A program made the position numbers and the translations under genes. This document shows positions 1 to 12,063 of a stretch of 64,000 nucleotides of DNA, in pieces. The DNA is from Leucogyrophana mollusca (taxonomy: Eukaryota > Basidiomycota > Agaricomycetes > Boletales). The stretch covers positions 1-64,000 of the forward strand of contig MU266332.1 of NCBI GenBank assembly GCA_021014945.1. The letters are read 5' to 3'. The notes beneath the pieces were generated by a model. That model was not told where the DNA came from and ran no database searches. It saw only the letters and a program-made list of their open reading frames with translations. Every line of letters starts with the position of its first letter. Position 1 is the stretch's first letter.

Positions 1-466
1 TCGTCTTTATAGCTCAAAAACTCGTTGCACAGGCCAGAGGAAGGCCGGAAGGTTAGCATATGTGTTTATTCCCTTTTTGGGAATGCGGTAGTAGACGCGG
101 CAAGCTGTGTGTCTTTGTTTGGCAGGGGCCTCTGAACGCAACAAGGATAAACAACCAACCCACAGTCGCCAAGCTCAACCTCTGGTAGAAGAGATCCTGT
201 AGGCCAGAGGGAAGATGCACACAAGGACGCGCCCCTACAGCAAATCGACAGCCTACTATATATCTGTTGGGAACGCACTTAGCTCTCTGGCCGGAAAGAC
301 ATTGAATATTTTCTCTGCAGTGACTCGACAACTAGACCAGACGAATTCGAGGTAGGTGCGTAGGCAAAAAAATTTCTGGAGGCTCAACTGGACTCGTAAG
401 CCTATTTCAGCTGAGCCACGAAAACACTGCCACAGAATTGCCTGACACAGCGCTCATGTAGCTCAT
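1..466. other. Left-edge intergenic stretch, no gene seen
   Basis: I see no coding signal that reads like a protein here. The short open frames on the minus strand have irregular composition and no recognisable motif. The right part should hold the promoter of the hydrolase gene that follows. Confidence 0.4.
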
Positions 467-1903
467 ATGTATAGAATGGTGACTGTCTTCCTTCTGTGTC
501 TGGAGGATTTCCCACACATTCGGCTTAGCAGCTACGTCAGGCTTGTATTCTCCGAATTTGCAGACCTCATTCACCGGAGTAACATCGATCTTGGTTTCGG
601 TTTGTACATTGGCGCAATGTGCGTTACGCACTGGATTACGAACATCTTAGAGTTTCCTCGTTCCATATTCCGGGATCGAAGTCATCGACCTGTGCCTAAA
701 GCAGTTGGTGATGACGACACGTTCCGATCCTTTCAAACGGTTCCAACGCAATTACAAGACATTTCTATCCTCACATTGCCACCATTTCCCGCTGAAATGA
801 TTTGTGGTGAGCTCCGGGGCTGGATGGAGCACGCCAGGACACCCAACAAGCCCGTGACAGGTGTTTGGTGGCCGAAGAACGCGGACCAACTTCCAACGAC
901 AGATGGTGATTTGGTTGGGTTATATTTTCATGGAGGGGGGTATATCATTGGGAGCGCTCTGACACAAGGGGGTTTCGCACGTAAGTCTTCGTGTTCATCG
1001 AGCTTTCGGACTTCTAAGGGATTCCATGGCCTTCTATCCCAGGGATTCCTCGAGGACTTATAGAGGTGAAAATATCATGATCGTCTCAATGGTCCGAGGT
1101 GTCTCATAATCGCGATTCTCAGCGTAAGATTTGTGCCCGAGTGCTATGTAAATTGTGTACTTTCATTTTCCAATAATGTGCTGTATCTCACATGCCTGCC
1201 TCTAGCTATCGATTATACTCTCGTCAGCCCCGAGGAGCCTTCTACGTCTTTTCCGCGTCAGCTCCTTGAAGCTCTTGCAGGATACCACTATCTTCTCGCC
1301 ACACTCCATATTCCTCCGCAGCGCATCCTTCTCGTAGGTGATTCCGCCGGGGGACACCTGGTGCTCGCACTCGCACGATACATCACTGAAAGTGGCTGCT
1401 TTGATGCTTGTCCACGAGGCGTAGTCCTTTTCAGTCCCTGGTGTGATATGACAGAGTACGTTTCATCTAGCTGGCGATACATGCTGTGCGTTAACAACAT
1501 TAGTCTGGAGCATCCAGGAATAAAGGCTTTCCGCGGATCCCATCCGTTATCTTTACTCCATTCACCATACTTCTCTGCCTCGTTACACGAGCCACCGCCA
1601 TGTTGGCCGCCGACATTTGTGGCATCTGGCATGGAGGAAGTGTTTCACGTGTCCATCGCAGCCCTTGTAGATCAACTTCGAAAGATAGCAGACGTCACCT
1701 GGCAGCAAGCAGAAGGTATTGTCGGACGCTATTCCCACGACTTTCTAATATACGATGTGGTCGGAAGGATGTATCCAGCGAGAGTAGAGGAGTGCTGGGA
1801 GAGATTGGGCGGATGGGCTGCACATATCGGGCACACTGCGGGTGACGAGGGGAGTCTGCGATTGAGATCTTCTGATGCGCAATTGCGTGACAGCCCGTCG
1901 TAA
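467..1903 (+). CDS. HSL-type alpha/beta hydrolase, interrupted by introns
   Basis: Alpha/beta hydrolase of the hormone-sensitive-lipase/steryl-acetyl-hydrolase type, expected to cleave esters. The first exon runs from the ATG at 467 (a second in-frame ATG lies at 476) to about 980 and carries the oxyanion-hole motif HGGGY near residue 155. Two short introns (about 981-1040 and 1067-1121) and a third ending with the acceptor at 1204-1205 keep the frame through IPRGLIE and into the block SIDYTLVSPEEPS. The nucleophile elbow GDSAGGHL and a late YSHDF, which supplies the likely catalytic histidine, are present. The acid position, normally an Asp after a Glu-Val-Leu-like strand, reads EEVFHVS and has no obvious Asp. 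A hydrophobic N-terminus (residues about 1-60) could be a membrane anchor. Exact substrate unknown. Confidence 0.8.
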
Positions 1904-2695
1904 GTGCACCAACGTACGCATATTGCATTGGATGGCTCATCTATCCTCGACATGTTGACGACAAGATGTACGTGCCACAGCCTGTCAGTGCCATAGCATT
2001 CTGTTAGCATATCTCGTCACTCCACCACCGGTCCTCCGGTTACGCGCTGCCGCATTAGGACACAAGACGAAGCCGATGATCTCCTCATTACTATATGGGT
2101 GAGTGTGCACCGAGTCTCTTACCCTGCCTTAGATGTCCTAGCTCGATCTGTCTCTAGGTGCCCTCAAGATGCAATAGAAATAATCACTAGTCCCGGATTT
2201 CCCTTGCTTTGAATCTGCTGCTGTCACCCATCAGAGATCAGCTGAGCATGCCTGATTCCAATCCTCACAACAGCTTTCCTATCAATTCTGCGGCACAGCG
2301 TCACTTGTGAGGGACCGACAGTAGATTCTTCGATGCTTGTCCTGAGGGTGTTGGCCTTAACCCCCTGCTGTGACTTGGAGCGTTTGTTCCCATCTGGCTG
2401 ACCTGTCGGCGCGCGTTAAAAGCTTAAGAGGTGACGAGAGGTGGTGTACAGTCGTCGAAGAACCTCAGTGTGACGACGTCTCCGGTGCACCCGGTAATGA
2501 CAGTGCAGTGAGTGGCGTCCTAACGTATTTTCTGATTAGGTGTGCTCGTTTCCACTCCGACTCGACCCAAGTTGATCACGGCAGGCATGTTTCACTCGGT
2601 TCCAGCGGCTTTCCACGTAACATCAAACATATTGAGACTCCGGAGCGCCCACTGCTATCTATAGAACGGCATAAAGAAGCGAGGGTCTGGTCACA
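1904..2695. other. Intergenic region, no gene seen
   Basis: This stretch lies between the hydrolase stop and the start of the DUF6533 gene. The open frame from about 2370 is unremarkable in composition and probably 5' untranslated or promoter sequence for the downstream gene. No repeats or RNA genes were recognised. Confidence 0.35.
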
Positions 2696-4344
2696 ATGGA
2701 GTCTTCAGGCAACCTCAGCATGAGTGACCCTCAGCTCGTGTTGGAATCGCGCTATCAAACGGTCAAGGTGTGTCTCACAGCGTCTTCTCCAATTTCGCGA
2801 CCAGTTGACCAGGTTAAAAGTACTTCAGGGGTATGTGCGACTCATTACTCTTGGTCAGTCCCTCATTGAATGTATATCCAGTTGCCCCCACAGCACTTTG
2901 GGTGAGTAACGTGTAATTTGCACAACACGAATGATTTCAACGGTTTCGAGAGCTGCTGGATTACTTTTTGACGTTCGAGGATGAGGTTCGGGGCACATGC
3001 AAAGCCCTGTAGTCATCTAGGCTGATTTCATACCATTTAGGCGCGCTTCATGCAGACGCGGCGGTGGACTCTCGCGCACGGTCTATTCCTCATCACTCGT
3101 TATATTCCTCTGGTATTCCTGCCTATGGTGATCTATGGTGAGTCACAATAGGAAAGTCCAAAGTGCCATGATAACCGCTGAACTCAGACTCCATCACCCC
3201 CAACCTCCCGGCGCAGATGGTATTATATCTCATTACCCGAACCTCACCAAATATTTACGGCCTTCAATCATAGTGTGTGGCGATATTCAAGGCGACAGGA
3301 TGTCAGTATTGAAATCAATTATTGGCGCATCTTGCAACTCAGCTCGTGTGTTGGAAGGTTTACTATTGGTCATCATGATGGCAACTGAAGGTTTGTGACG
3401 AGGTCAAAATTTTTGCACTCATGCTGGACGTTTTGATAGGACTCCTTCTGTTGCGTACTCTTGCACTATGGCACGGCAACAAGAAGGTGCGGGTCGCCCT
3501 GTTGAGCGTATACTCAGTCAGTGTTCTCCCACCAATATGATGCGTTTCTCTGTATCTTACTGCGTCCAACTACAGATGCTTTTTCTGGCCGTGATTGTCG
3601 TTGGGGGTGTAACAGTAACCTTCCACGTAGGTGCGTAATTGTCAGATTGTATACGTTATCCCGACATCTAAGCTTCTCGTTCCTCCCCAGTCGTTCCAGC
3701 TCCATCATATTGTCTATCAACAGCAATCAACCCCTATGCAACGGGGATTTTTTCGGGGATTATGTTCTTTGAGCTAAGTGAGTTGCCGGTGCAGTCATTG
3801 ACTTTGACCTCCTGATATTGTTCCTCAAGTGGTTCTGTGGTTGACCATATACTACGAAGTGCGCCTGCGATCAGCTGGTCTGACACCAATCGGCCAACTG
3901 GCGATTGCATTGGCTCGTGGCAACATGTTATACGCGCTGTCTCTATTCTGTAGGTGCCAGTCCCTTTGACATCGGCCTTTCTCACCTGCCTTCAAGTGAT
4001 GTCTCTTGCAAACGTCATCGTTTTTGCCCTACCGGTAGGCTTTTAAGCACTTGGTCTTGTACTTGGATTGACCTCAAACTCTGCCAGGTCAATCTCGGCG
4101 TGAGTGAATTATTTGACGTGTGAGTGTTGCCATCCATTTCCCGGCCCCAGAACCACGCTATACTGACGCTCGCTAACTTCAACGAAGGTTCCAAGCAGTT
4201 ATCCACAGTATAATGGCGTCGCGCATCCTATTCAAACTGCGAAAAGCGGGCACGAATGATGACACAGAGTTGTCGCCGTTATCAGATCTACGGTTTGAGT
4301 CGGGGGAGACTTTCAGCAGCCCTCCTCTGTCGCCATCTGAATGA
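2696..4344 (+). CDS. DUF6533-type seven-helix membrane protein, many short exons
   Basis: This is the typical basidiomycete DUF6533 layout spread over about eight small exons. The likely start is the ATG at 2696, reading MESSGNLSMSDPQL. After an early intron the signature appears as LLDYFLTFEDEVR (about 2951-2990). The next exon (about 3042-3130) reads TRRWTLAHGLFLITRYIPL, the second hallmark of the family. Later exons give hydrophobic helices: MLDVLIGLLLLRTLALWHGNK near 3423, MLFLAVIVVGGVTVTF near 3573, one near 3860-3950 and one near 3990-4040. The C-terminus carries HSIMASRILFKLRK and an acidic Ser-rich tail ending at the TGA at 4342-4344. Function is unknown for the family; a plasma-membrane or endomembrane location is inferred. 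Internal exon borders are approximate. Confidence 0.72.
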
Positions 4345-4481
4345 TAGATATATTTAATAAAGTAGATCAATTGGTCCATCGCATTCCAGGATCCAGAATG
4401 CCTCTACTTCAATTTGCTGCTGTCAGCGGTCAGGATGCCACCCTGGTGTGCCCACCTCCAGTCCCCAAAACAATTGTTCCG

Positions 4482-5989
4482 TTAGATCCACCGCACAATA
4501 TCGGGCTTGAGGGAGCCCTCAAGCCAGAATGGTCTCAATGAACTGGGTAGATCCAGACCGACCGGTTTTCCCTGGTCATCGAACCTCGCACCATTCTCAA
4601 CGAGGGCAACAATGAGTCGGGGAATAGCAGCCGCAGTTCCGTTTAACGTGTGGGCAAAAGGGAGAGACGCTGACGGGCTTGACTCTTCGGATGGAGATGG
4701 AGAAGGGCGTCGATATCTAATATGCAGCCGGCGCGCCTGGTAATCCGTACAGTTCGAAGTTGACGATATCTCTCCCCAGCTACCACGACCTGGCATCCAT
4801 GCTTCCATGTCGTATTTCCTGTAAGCGCTTGCACCTAGTTCTTCGGTAGGCATATCGAGAACTCTGTAAATCACACCAATCAGCCGCCGACAGCTAGGGG
4901 TGCTGCAAAGACCGACCTAAATGGTAGTCCAAGGCCTTCAAATATCTCGACTTGAACCTTACGTATATCCTCCATCGCTTCTTCACTGGCATCCTCTTCA
5001 CACACAACGAATAGTTCGAGCTTCGAAAACTGATGGACGCGATACAAGCCGCGGGTATCGGCTCCGCGTGCACCCGCCTCTGCTCGGAATGATCGACCAA
5101 GGCCAACCACTTTCATGGGTAGCGTGTTTTCGGCAAAAACCTTGTTCGCGAAAAGCCCTCCGAGGGGGATTTCCGCCGTGCCTGACAGGACCATTTCGGG
5201 ATGCGGGGAGTTAGGTGTGGAGGACTGGGCAATGTGATACATCTGCGAGACGGGTGGATCCGCGTTTTGGTCCCTGGGCTGAAACCCGCATCGAAGCGCT
5301 ATATCTGCACGAACGACGTCAGGTGTCATGACCGGTTTAAAGCCGTTCTTAATAGCGATGGACATGGCGTAGTTTGTGATCGCCATTTCCAGAAGAGCCG
5401 CTTCGCCCAGGAGGTAATACCAAGATGACCCTGTGACGACTGCACCTGCCTCAAAGTCAAATAGCCCGAGAGCTCGCCCGATGTGAACGTGATCTCGTGC
5501 CGTATCTGATGGAAGTGGGTCCGGGCCATGGGTCGACAGCACGGTAGCGGCTTCTTCAGGCCCCAAAGGTGACTCGGGGTGTGTATCGTTCGGTATTGCC
5601 AGTGCGAGGCTCAACAATCGTTCCTCGACTTCAGCCAACTTCTCCTCCAGTTCGGTCACCTCCTTCTTCATCACCTTGGCTTCTTCTAGTATGGACGATT
5701 TTTCGGCCGGATCTCTAGTCCCGCGTATACGCTCGCCGAGGGTAGATCTGGCGTGCCGTTTGATGCTTAGTATGCTGGATAACGCTTTCTGTTCTTCATA
5801 GGCACGTGCGACAGACTGAAGTGCGCCCACTGGAAGTGGCGACTTTCGATTGAAAGCATTGTGCGACTTGTAGACTGTCGACTCCGCGATATTGCGATAG
5901 TCGAGACGTGGCTTGGGGAGAACGGCAGATGCAGGTAAAGGGCTAGCATTCTTGGAGACGCAACGGTGTGAACTGGGAGCTAAAATCAC
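4482..5989 (-). CDS. Seryl-tRNA synthetase, probably mitochondrial
   Basis: Class II seryl-tRNA synthetase, which charges tRNA-Ser with serine. There are two exons split by one 53-nt intron (4864-4916). Joining them restores GLPFRVLDMPTEELGASA, a classic SerRS stretch. The N-terminal part (residues about 50-135) is a long helical coiled coil rich in Glu, Lys and Leu, the tRNA-binding arm. The catalytic core shows the TAE serine-binding motif (SGTAEIPLGG), motif 2 (GRSFRAEAG followed by GLYRVHQF) and motif 3 (HTLNGTAAAIPRLIVALVEN), with SSTSNCTDYQARR between them. The predicted length is about 490 aa. A basic, acid-poor N-terminus (residues 1-50) fits a mitochondrial targeting peptide, and the sequence resembles organellar and bacterial SerRS. 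The start at 5989 is the first Met of the open frame. Confidence 0.93.
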
Positions 5990-6197
5990 GTCAATATAAA
6001 GCGATATCCATTGGGCTCTATTTACCGAAGAATAAGCTAGATATATGCTGATGCCGTCGAGGACATTGGGTTAAGGTTGGCAGGAGAGACGAGGACATGG
6101 ATGGAATATTTTGACGCGTACCGTCACACCCAGTCACAGTATATTCGCGTCACGCGTCGCGATCATTGTCACAGCACTTTCATTGCCGACCACCACC

Positions 6198-7656
6198 ATG
6201 GCTTCATCTTCAGCAAAGGGAAAGGCTCCCGTGAACGGAGCCTCGAACATCCCATATGAACTCCCATGGTGAGAACCACTATGAAAATCAGCTTATCGCT
6301 CTGACTTGGCCGTAGGGTGGAAAAATATCGGCCACACAACTTGGAGGACGTGGTTGGAAATGTTGACACTATTGAACGCCTGAAGGTGATTGCAAAGGAC
6401 GGCAACTGCCCTCATATCATTATATCCGTGAGTTTAGTTACTGTCAGCCGATCGTCTACTAAGCCACCTTCCCCGCAGGGTCTGCCAGGTATCGGGAAAA
6501 CCACTAGTATACACTGTCTTGCGCACCAACTTCTGGGAGACGCATACAAAGACGGTGTGCTGGAATTGAATGCATCGGATGAAAGGTGAGTACCAGCTTG
6601 CCGCCCTACTACTGCGGCTGATCTCAAGTCTCTAATATAGAGGAATCGATGTTGTCCGCAACAAGATCAAAGCGTTCGCACAGAAGAAAGTTACACTTCC
6701 ACCAGGACGACATAAAATTGTCATTCTGGACGAAGCTGATAGGTGCGCACCAGCAGTAATATGGCAATCACCCCACCTGACGCCGAAGTTCCTAAGTATG
6801 ACGGCCGGTGCCCAGCAAGCTTTGCGGAGAACAATGGAAATATACTCGAATACCACCCGATTTTGCCTTGCGTGCAATATGTCAAACAAAATCATCGAAC
6901 CCATACAGAGTCGTTGCGCCATTCTCCGCTACGCCAAGCTCAGAGACACTGAAATACTCAAGAGACTGCTTGAGATATGCGAGATGGAAAAAGTAAGTTG
7001 ATAGTTGCCTGTCGACATGCCATGCATCGAACTCCTGCTATTTAGGTCGAGTATAATGATGATGGCTTGACGGCGCTCATCTTCACGTCCGAGGGTGACA
7101 TGCGGCAAGCCATCAATAACCTACAGTCGACGCATTCTGGCTTTGGCTTTGTGTCAGGGGAGAATGTGTTCAAAGTTTGCGACCAGCCACATCCTGTCAT
7201 AGTGCAGAACATCATCCGCTCGTGTAAGAAGGGCGACATTGACAGCGCCATGGAAAAATTGAACGAGCTATGGGAGCAAGGCTACAGCGCGGTGGACATT
7301 GTGGTGACTATCTTCAGGGTGACGAAGACATTCGACGAGTAGGTGTTCTACGTTCATAGCGCTTTTACCGCGGACCTCTCACCACGCCTTTCAAAGGCTA
7401 CCCGAGTATACAAAACTGGAGTTCATAAAGGTACGAAAGGCCATAAGGAATACTTCCTTCTTCTTATGCTGTCTCTTTGAAAGGAAATCGGGTTTACACA
7501 CATGCATATCCTCGAGGGTGTGGGTACCGTCATTCAATTAGGAGGGCTCTTGGCACGACTGTGCAAATTGGTGAGCACTTTCATTTCTCTTTCCTGCGTT
7601 GACCTCGGAGCTCATCAATCCCAAAGAACATGAAACCAGCGTTGTTCCAGGTCTAG
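6198..7656 (+). CDS. RFC4: Replication factor C small subunit (yeast Rfc4 / human RFC2 type)
   Basis: AAA+ subunit of the RFC clamp loader, which opens PCNA and loads it on primer-template DNA. The start ATG at 6198 sits in a good context (ccaccATG). About seven exons with short introns encode roughly 345 aa. Motifs in order: [15 protein letters not shown] (RFC box II), [10 protein letters not shown] (Walker A), LDEADRM (Walker B), [13 protein letters not shown], then the SRC sensor region [22 protein letters not shown] (sensor 2) and the C-terminal collar with [13 protein letters not shown]. The first intron splits the Trp codon before VEKYRP. The end is taken as the exon reading NMKPALFQV with stop at 7654-7656. 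Strong similarity along the whole length favours Rfc4/RFC2 over Rfc2, Rfc3 and Rfc5. Confidence 0.93.
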
Positions 7657-8014
7657 TAGCCGTATCAGCCGAAAAAGCCCGAGTGTCTTATATCTGATAT
7701 GATGCTTTTGAAAAGGTTTGAGCCTCATTAACGGCGGGATCAGAGCATGCGGGCTCCATCCCTTTAAGTTGATAGTAACTGCTGTGTCATGCTAGGCAGT
7801 GGTCTCCCAACGACTCAGACAATGGGGAACTGGCCAATGGCGGTTAACTGTTGGAGTATGAATCCTTACAGCCTTCGACAAGAAAATCAGATGAGAACCC
7901 CTGAGTCACGAGCGTGGGTCCGCAAAGAGTAATATATTCCCGCGTCTGTATGCCGATCGTTTATTCATCCATGACCTCCAAGCTGCGATTGTCGATTTAG
8001 TCCAGTAGCTCGCC
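7657..8014. other. Short intergenic region upstream of CFD1
   Basis: There is no coding signal here. The stretch should contain the 3' end of the RFC transcript and the promoter of the CFD1-type gene. I recognise no TATA box close to the CFD1 start. Confidence 0.4.
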
Positions 8015-9003
8015 ATGGCCGTTCAAGAAACTCCCGTTTCCCGTCGCCTAAGATCGGTGAAACATATAATAATCGTCTGCTCTGGCAAAGGCGGTGTCGG
8101 GAAATCTTCCGTCTCTGCCCAGCTCGCACTTTCTCTCCATGCATCTTCCCCGACTGCCCGCGTCGGCATCCTCGATGTTGATCTCACAGGCCCGTCAATA
8201 CCGCGTATGCTAGGTTTGGATGGTCACGGCGTACATCAGAGCAGTGATGGATGGGTGCCGGTGTACGCCGATGCTCGTGGGGCGGGCGAGCCACGACTTT
8301 CGTGCATGAGTGTCGGGTTTCTGCTGAAGAAGAAGGGCGATTCAGTCGTTTGGAGAGGCCCAAAAAAGAATGCAATGATTAGGCAGTTTCTGAGCGACGT
8401 GCGGTGGGGAGAGCTTGACTATCTCGTTATCGACACTCCTCCAGGTGCATGAACTTCCCTTGACATTTCGATCATCGACTAATGTGGGTACTGGGGGCAG
8501 GTACATCCGACGAGCACTTGTCACTGCTCGAGCACCTCGCACCTGTTCACTCGCGGTTGTCTGCCATCATTGTGACTACACCACAGGCTGTCGCGTTGCT
8601 CGATGCGATGAAGTGTCTATCTTTCACTCGCGCAGTCACGTTACCCGTCCTTGGCCTTATCGAGAACATGAGCGGATACGTATGCCCATGTTGCGGCGAA
8701 ATTAGCAATGTGTTCTCAACCGGAGGCGGCGAGGAGATGGCCCGGCGGGAGGGGCTGCGGTTCTTGGGCAGCATGCCTATCGACACGGAGCTGGTGACGT
8801 TGCTCGACGCTGCAGAGTCAAACGAGCCGGATACAGCGAGCACTGCAGAGGTGGATCGCGATGAGTCCCTTAAGGCGCGATCCTTTGAACTGTTGCAGCG
8901 CTATCAGAAGACCTCATCAGCGAAACTATTCACGGACATCGCCGCCAAGGTGATCCAGACACTGTCCAGCGTCGAGCAGACCACCGCCGCTATCAGTGTG
9001 TGA
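8015..9003 (+). CDS. CFD1: Cytosolic Fe-S cluster assembly factor CFD1 (NUBP2 type)
   Basis: P-loop NTPase of the Mrp/Nbp35 family. With Nbp35 it forms the cytosolic scaffold that assembles 4Fe-4S clusters for cytosolic and nuclear proteins. The deviant Walker A motif GKGGVGKSS sits at residues about 28-36, followed by [13 protein letters not shown] and [12 protein letters not shown]. The last of these is restored by removing one intron of about 56 nt (about 8445-8500) with an ordinary GT donor and AG acceptor. The bridging cluster-binding motif CPxC appears as YVCPCCGE, with an extra Cys at the variable position. The family's long N-terminal ferredoxin-like Cys cluster of Nbp35 is absent, which is why I call CFD1 and not NBP35. 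Length is about 310 aa; start at the ATG at 8015. Confidence 0.93.
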
Positions 9004-10203
9004 TACTTGCATCAGAGGTATGTCCAGGCAGATAACTATATACGGCAGACGATCTGATCGGTGTCGCAGTTTTTGCGAAGTGTTTCGGGGGGTATGTATG
9101 GAAGAGTTATTGTATCAGTGAACATGTGGATGTATCGATAGCACATTATTATGCTAAGTGTGACGCAGATTAGAACCAATGACCACCAATCCTTGAAGTG
9201 ACGGTAGTACCACAACCTAGAATGTCCGCAGCGGGGCGTGCTTTGCCTGTCCGAAGAAGCTTTAAGAAGCTGAGTGCTATTAGTGCTGCCGGTCGAATTG
9301 TAGGTCGGAGCCTCGTCCTGCAGTCATTAGTTTCGGCATAATTAGGTTTACACGCATGTTCAGGTAAGGACAGCCTTGTTTCTTCTGGTGCGTCGCAAAA
9401 GTGACAGAATGTTATCGGTGAGCGTCTACTCTTGCGAAGTCGAAGCTCCTGGCAGAAATTGTGTGTGTAAGGATGGAGACTGGGCGGCGTTATCATATGT
9501 TTTACTGCAGGAGCTGTCAAACGGCAGTGTAGAGTGCTCCAGAGTCCGAGTCGGGACCGCACTGGAGAGCTTCTGAGGAGGGAAGTCAGCCGTTGTTGGT
9601 GGAGGTGAAGGGTCTCGTGTGCATGAGACCACGGGTAATTGCCAAGACTTGCAGCTAGCTGTGCTTTCGCGACCCGTTTTCTGCTAAATCGACGTCGTGG
9701 AGAATCCTTATGTGAGCACTTGCAAGGATGGCCAATTGTTGTGTTTCTGTTTTTTGTTTATGTGGGGAAATCTGTGATCGGCCGCAAACGGACATGTGTG
9801 TTTGGCAAAGTCCAAGTGGAGTCGAAAACAGTCCCAAATGGCTACAAAATATCTGGGGAGAGATCTGCATTGCTTGGTCCCTGTTCTACACTGCGCCGAG
9901 GTGTTTCACTGGATTATTCTGCTCACTGAGACTCTGGAATGTCTGGCGGAGAAGGCCACGCGGTCGGAATGAACGAACCGAATTTGGATATCCTGCTAAA
10001 TGGCGATGCGGCATGTTCGAGTTCTGGTGTTCGAGTTGTCAAGCCTCATTCATAACCCTTTCTTTCATGTCCTCTGTTCATTAGATACCCGTCGTCCAAG
10101 CCTCAAATTAACCAGCAATCCGAGGTGATTTCAACGTCAAACCCCGTGTTAAATTTTGTATTCTACCCAAAGACCAGGCTTTCTTCGATCCAAGTCACCC
10201 CAG
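9004..10203. other. Intergenic region with no supportable gene
   Basis: Several open frames of 60-130 codons lie here on both strands, but none has a recognisable domain, a splice pattern that joins to others, or protein-like composition. The last 150 bases are pyrimidine-rich and probably form the promoter of the next gene. Confidence 0.4.
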
Positions 10204-12063
10204 ATGTCCAAAATCCCCGACCGCGACTCATCCCCGTGTCCCTTCGGCTCCCAATCGATCTCCATTCCAACAGACGCGCCAAATTTTGTCTCAGCCCTCG
10301 GTAATGACGCCAATACCAATCCTACTCCTCCCTGTATGTAATTTATCTATCTGTTTTTTTGTCATAAATAACACGTCCTCACCACAACTTATCTCTTGCT
10401 TTCCCCCATATTGTAGATTCCGTGTCGGGCTCACCGTCTTCTGGCATGACTATTCGCAGAACGGACGCGTCTGTTCGCGCCGCCATATTTAGTGACGATA
10501 ATCTTTCTGCACCAGCACAGCTCCCAAAAAGGACTCTTCGACGCCGTTCAAGTCGTCTGTCACAATGGCTCCAGGAACTGCAGAATCAGTCCTCTGCTAT
10601 GCAGTCTAATAATGTACTCGACCTCTCTGACGACGCTGACGCTGATAGTTCGGGGTGTAATCCGTACCTCGCGTACCCGCATCTTAGCCTCGCCGCAGTG
10701 CGTCCCAGCTTTGATGACGCAGGTAGTATGCATAGTTACGTCGTCGTCGATGACGACGAAGTACAAGATTATCTCGCTGAGGAGTTCACAGCACATGCTC
10801 AGGTGCGTCACACCTCGCACGTTCCCGATAATCAGCCTCATGGTTCCTCCCACAGATATCACACGACCCGCCGGCGCTTACACACACCACGAGCCCTCGA
10901 TCGACAATACGAATGGCCAATAATACCCCGTCCCCTTCGCGTAACAAACATCTGTCGATACGTTCTACGTCCCCTTCAGCGGTCTCCTCGGCGTCCCACA
11001 GCCCGTCGAGGTTATCCATGTTTCAACGGTCTTCACGGGGCCACTCGAATTCGGGCGCGAGCAGCGCGTGTCTGCACAACCGCTCGGCCAGCTGGCAGAC
11101 TCCCCAACCTGCCGCTGGAGCTCATGCAGAGTCGCCGTCCGCCCCTTCAGGTTCATCGACATGGCGTTGGCGGCCAAGTGTTCTTGGACACTTTTCCTCC
11201 GCGTCTGTCCCAGATGCATATCTAAGACCCCCGGAATCACACCCCAACCCATCACGCCCCAGCATATCCTCAACGAACACATACTCTTCTCGTACCACCC
11301 CAACGACCACAACAGTGTACGATGACGGCGAGTCTCCCAATCCTCCGTCAACACCGCAGAAGTCAAATCCCTTCCTCGGTTCGCTCCGCTCGCATGCGCG
11401 CTCTCACAAGGCAGCGTCCGCGCAGTCGCTGTTCAAGACCGATACGGGCTCAAACTCGTCCCCCACGCTTTGGTCACTGCCAAATTCTGCTTCGCATCTC
11501 CCTACTCCTCCAAGGACACCCTCTTCGCTTGCACGTAAAGCCAGCACCATTCGCTTACCGTTCACCAGGACGAAACCAAGCCAAACGGGCGGTGTCAGTC
11601 ATATCCACATTGAGGAGCGCGACCCCTCGCAACCACACGTGGTGTTCTCCGGAAAGAACACCGCGCCACGGGTATCACTGTCGTCAATAGGCAGCCAGTC
11701 GCGTAGTGCGAAGAAAAAGAAGCTGGTTATCAGCGGCATCAGGATGAATGACACGAACAGGCTTGAAGCTGCTCAGCGGTGGTGCCAGGTTTGTATTTTC
11801 TACGCACGGCCTTTATCACCGCTAAAACTCTTCTTCTGTAGTCGTTTGGTGAAGTAGATCAAATTACGAGGATGCCAAACGGGGACCTCCACATCAACTT
11901 CCACAAGGCTGAGGTTGCAGATACTGTGAGTCACATCGGTGCTCTCGCTGCAATTTTGACTGACAAACATGCATGTTAGGTATGTCGTATACGAGCCAAA
12001 GTACAAATTCCTGGTGTTGGAAGTGTGCATTTGTCCTGGTATACCGGGAACAGGCGGCCATAA
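10204..12063 (+). CDS. Ser-rich protein with C-terminal RRM-like domain
   Basis: The model has five exons: 10204-10333, 10417-10802, 10856-11788, 11842-11925 and 11980-12063. All phases agree and the total is 1617 nt (538 aa). The first 430 residues are low-complexity, rich in Ser, Pro, Thr and Arg, and presumably disordered, with an acidic patch around VVVDDDEVQDYLAEEF. The last 85 residues, starting at KKKKLVISGIRMNDTNR, have alternating hydrophobics, and after splicing read CQSFGEVDQITRMPNGDLHI followed by FHKAEVADTVCRI. This resembles the beta-alpha-beta-beta-alpha-beta pattern of an RRM, with FGEV as the post-helix turn, but canonical RNP aromatic residues are not obvious. A role in RNA metabolism is only an inference. 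Start chosen as the first ATG that keeps the frame into exon 2. Confidence 0.72.
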
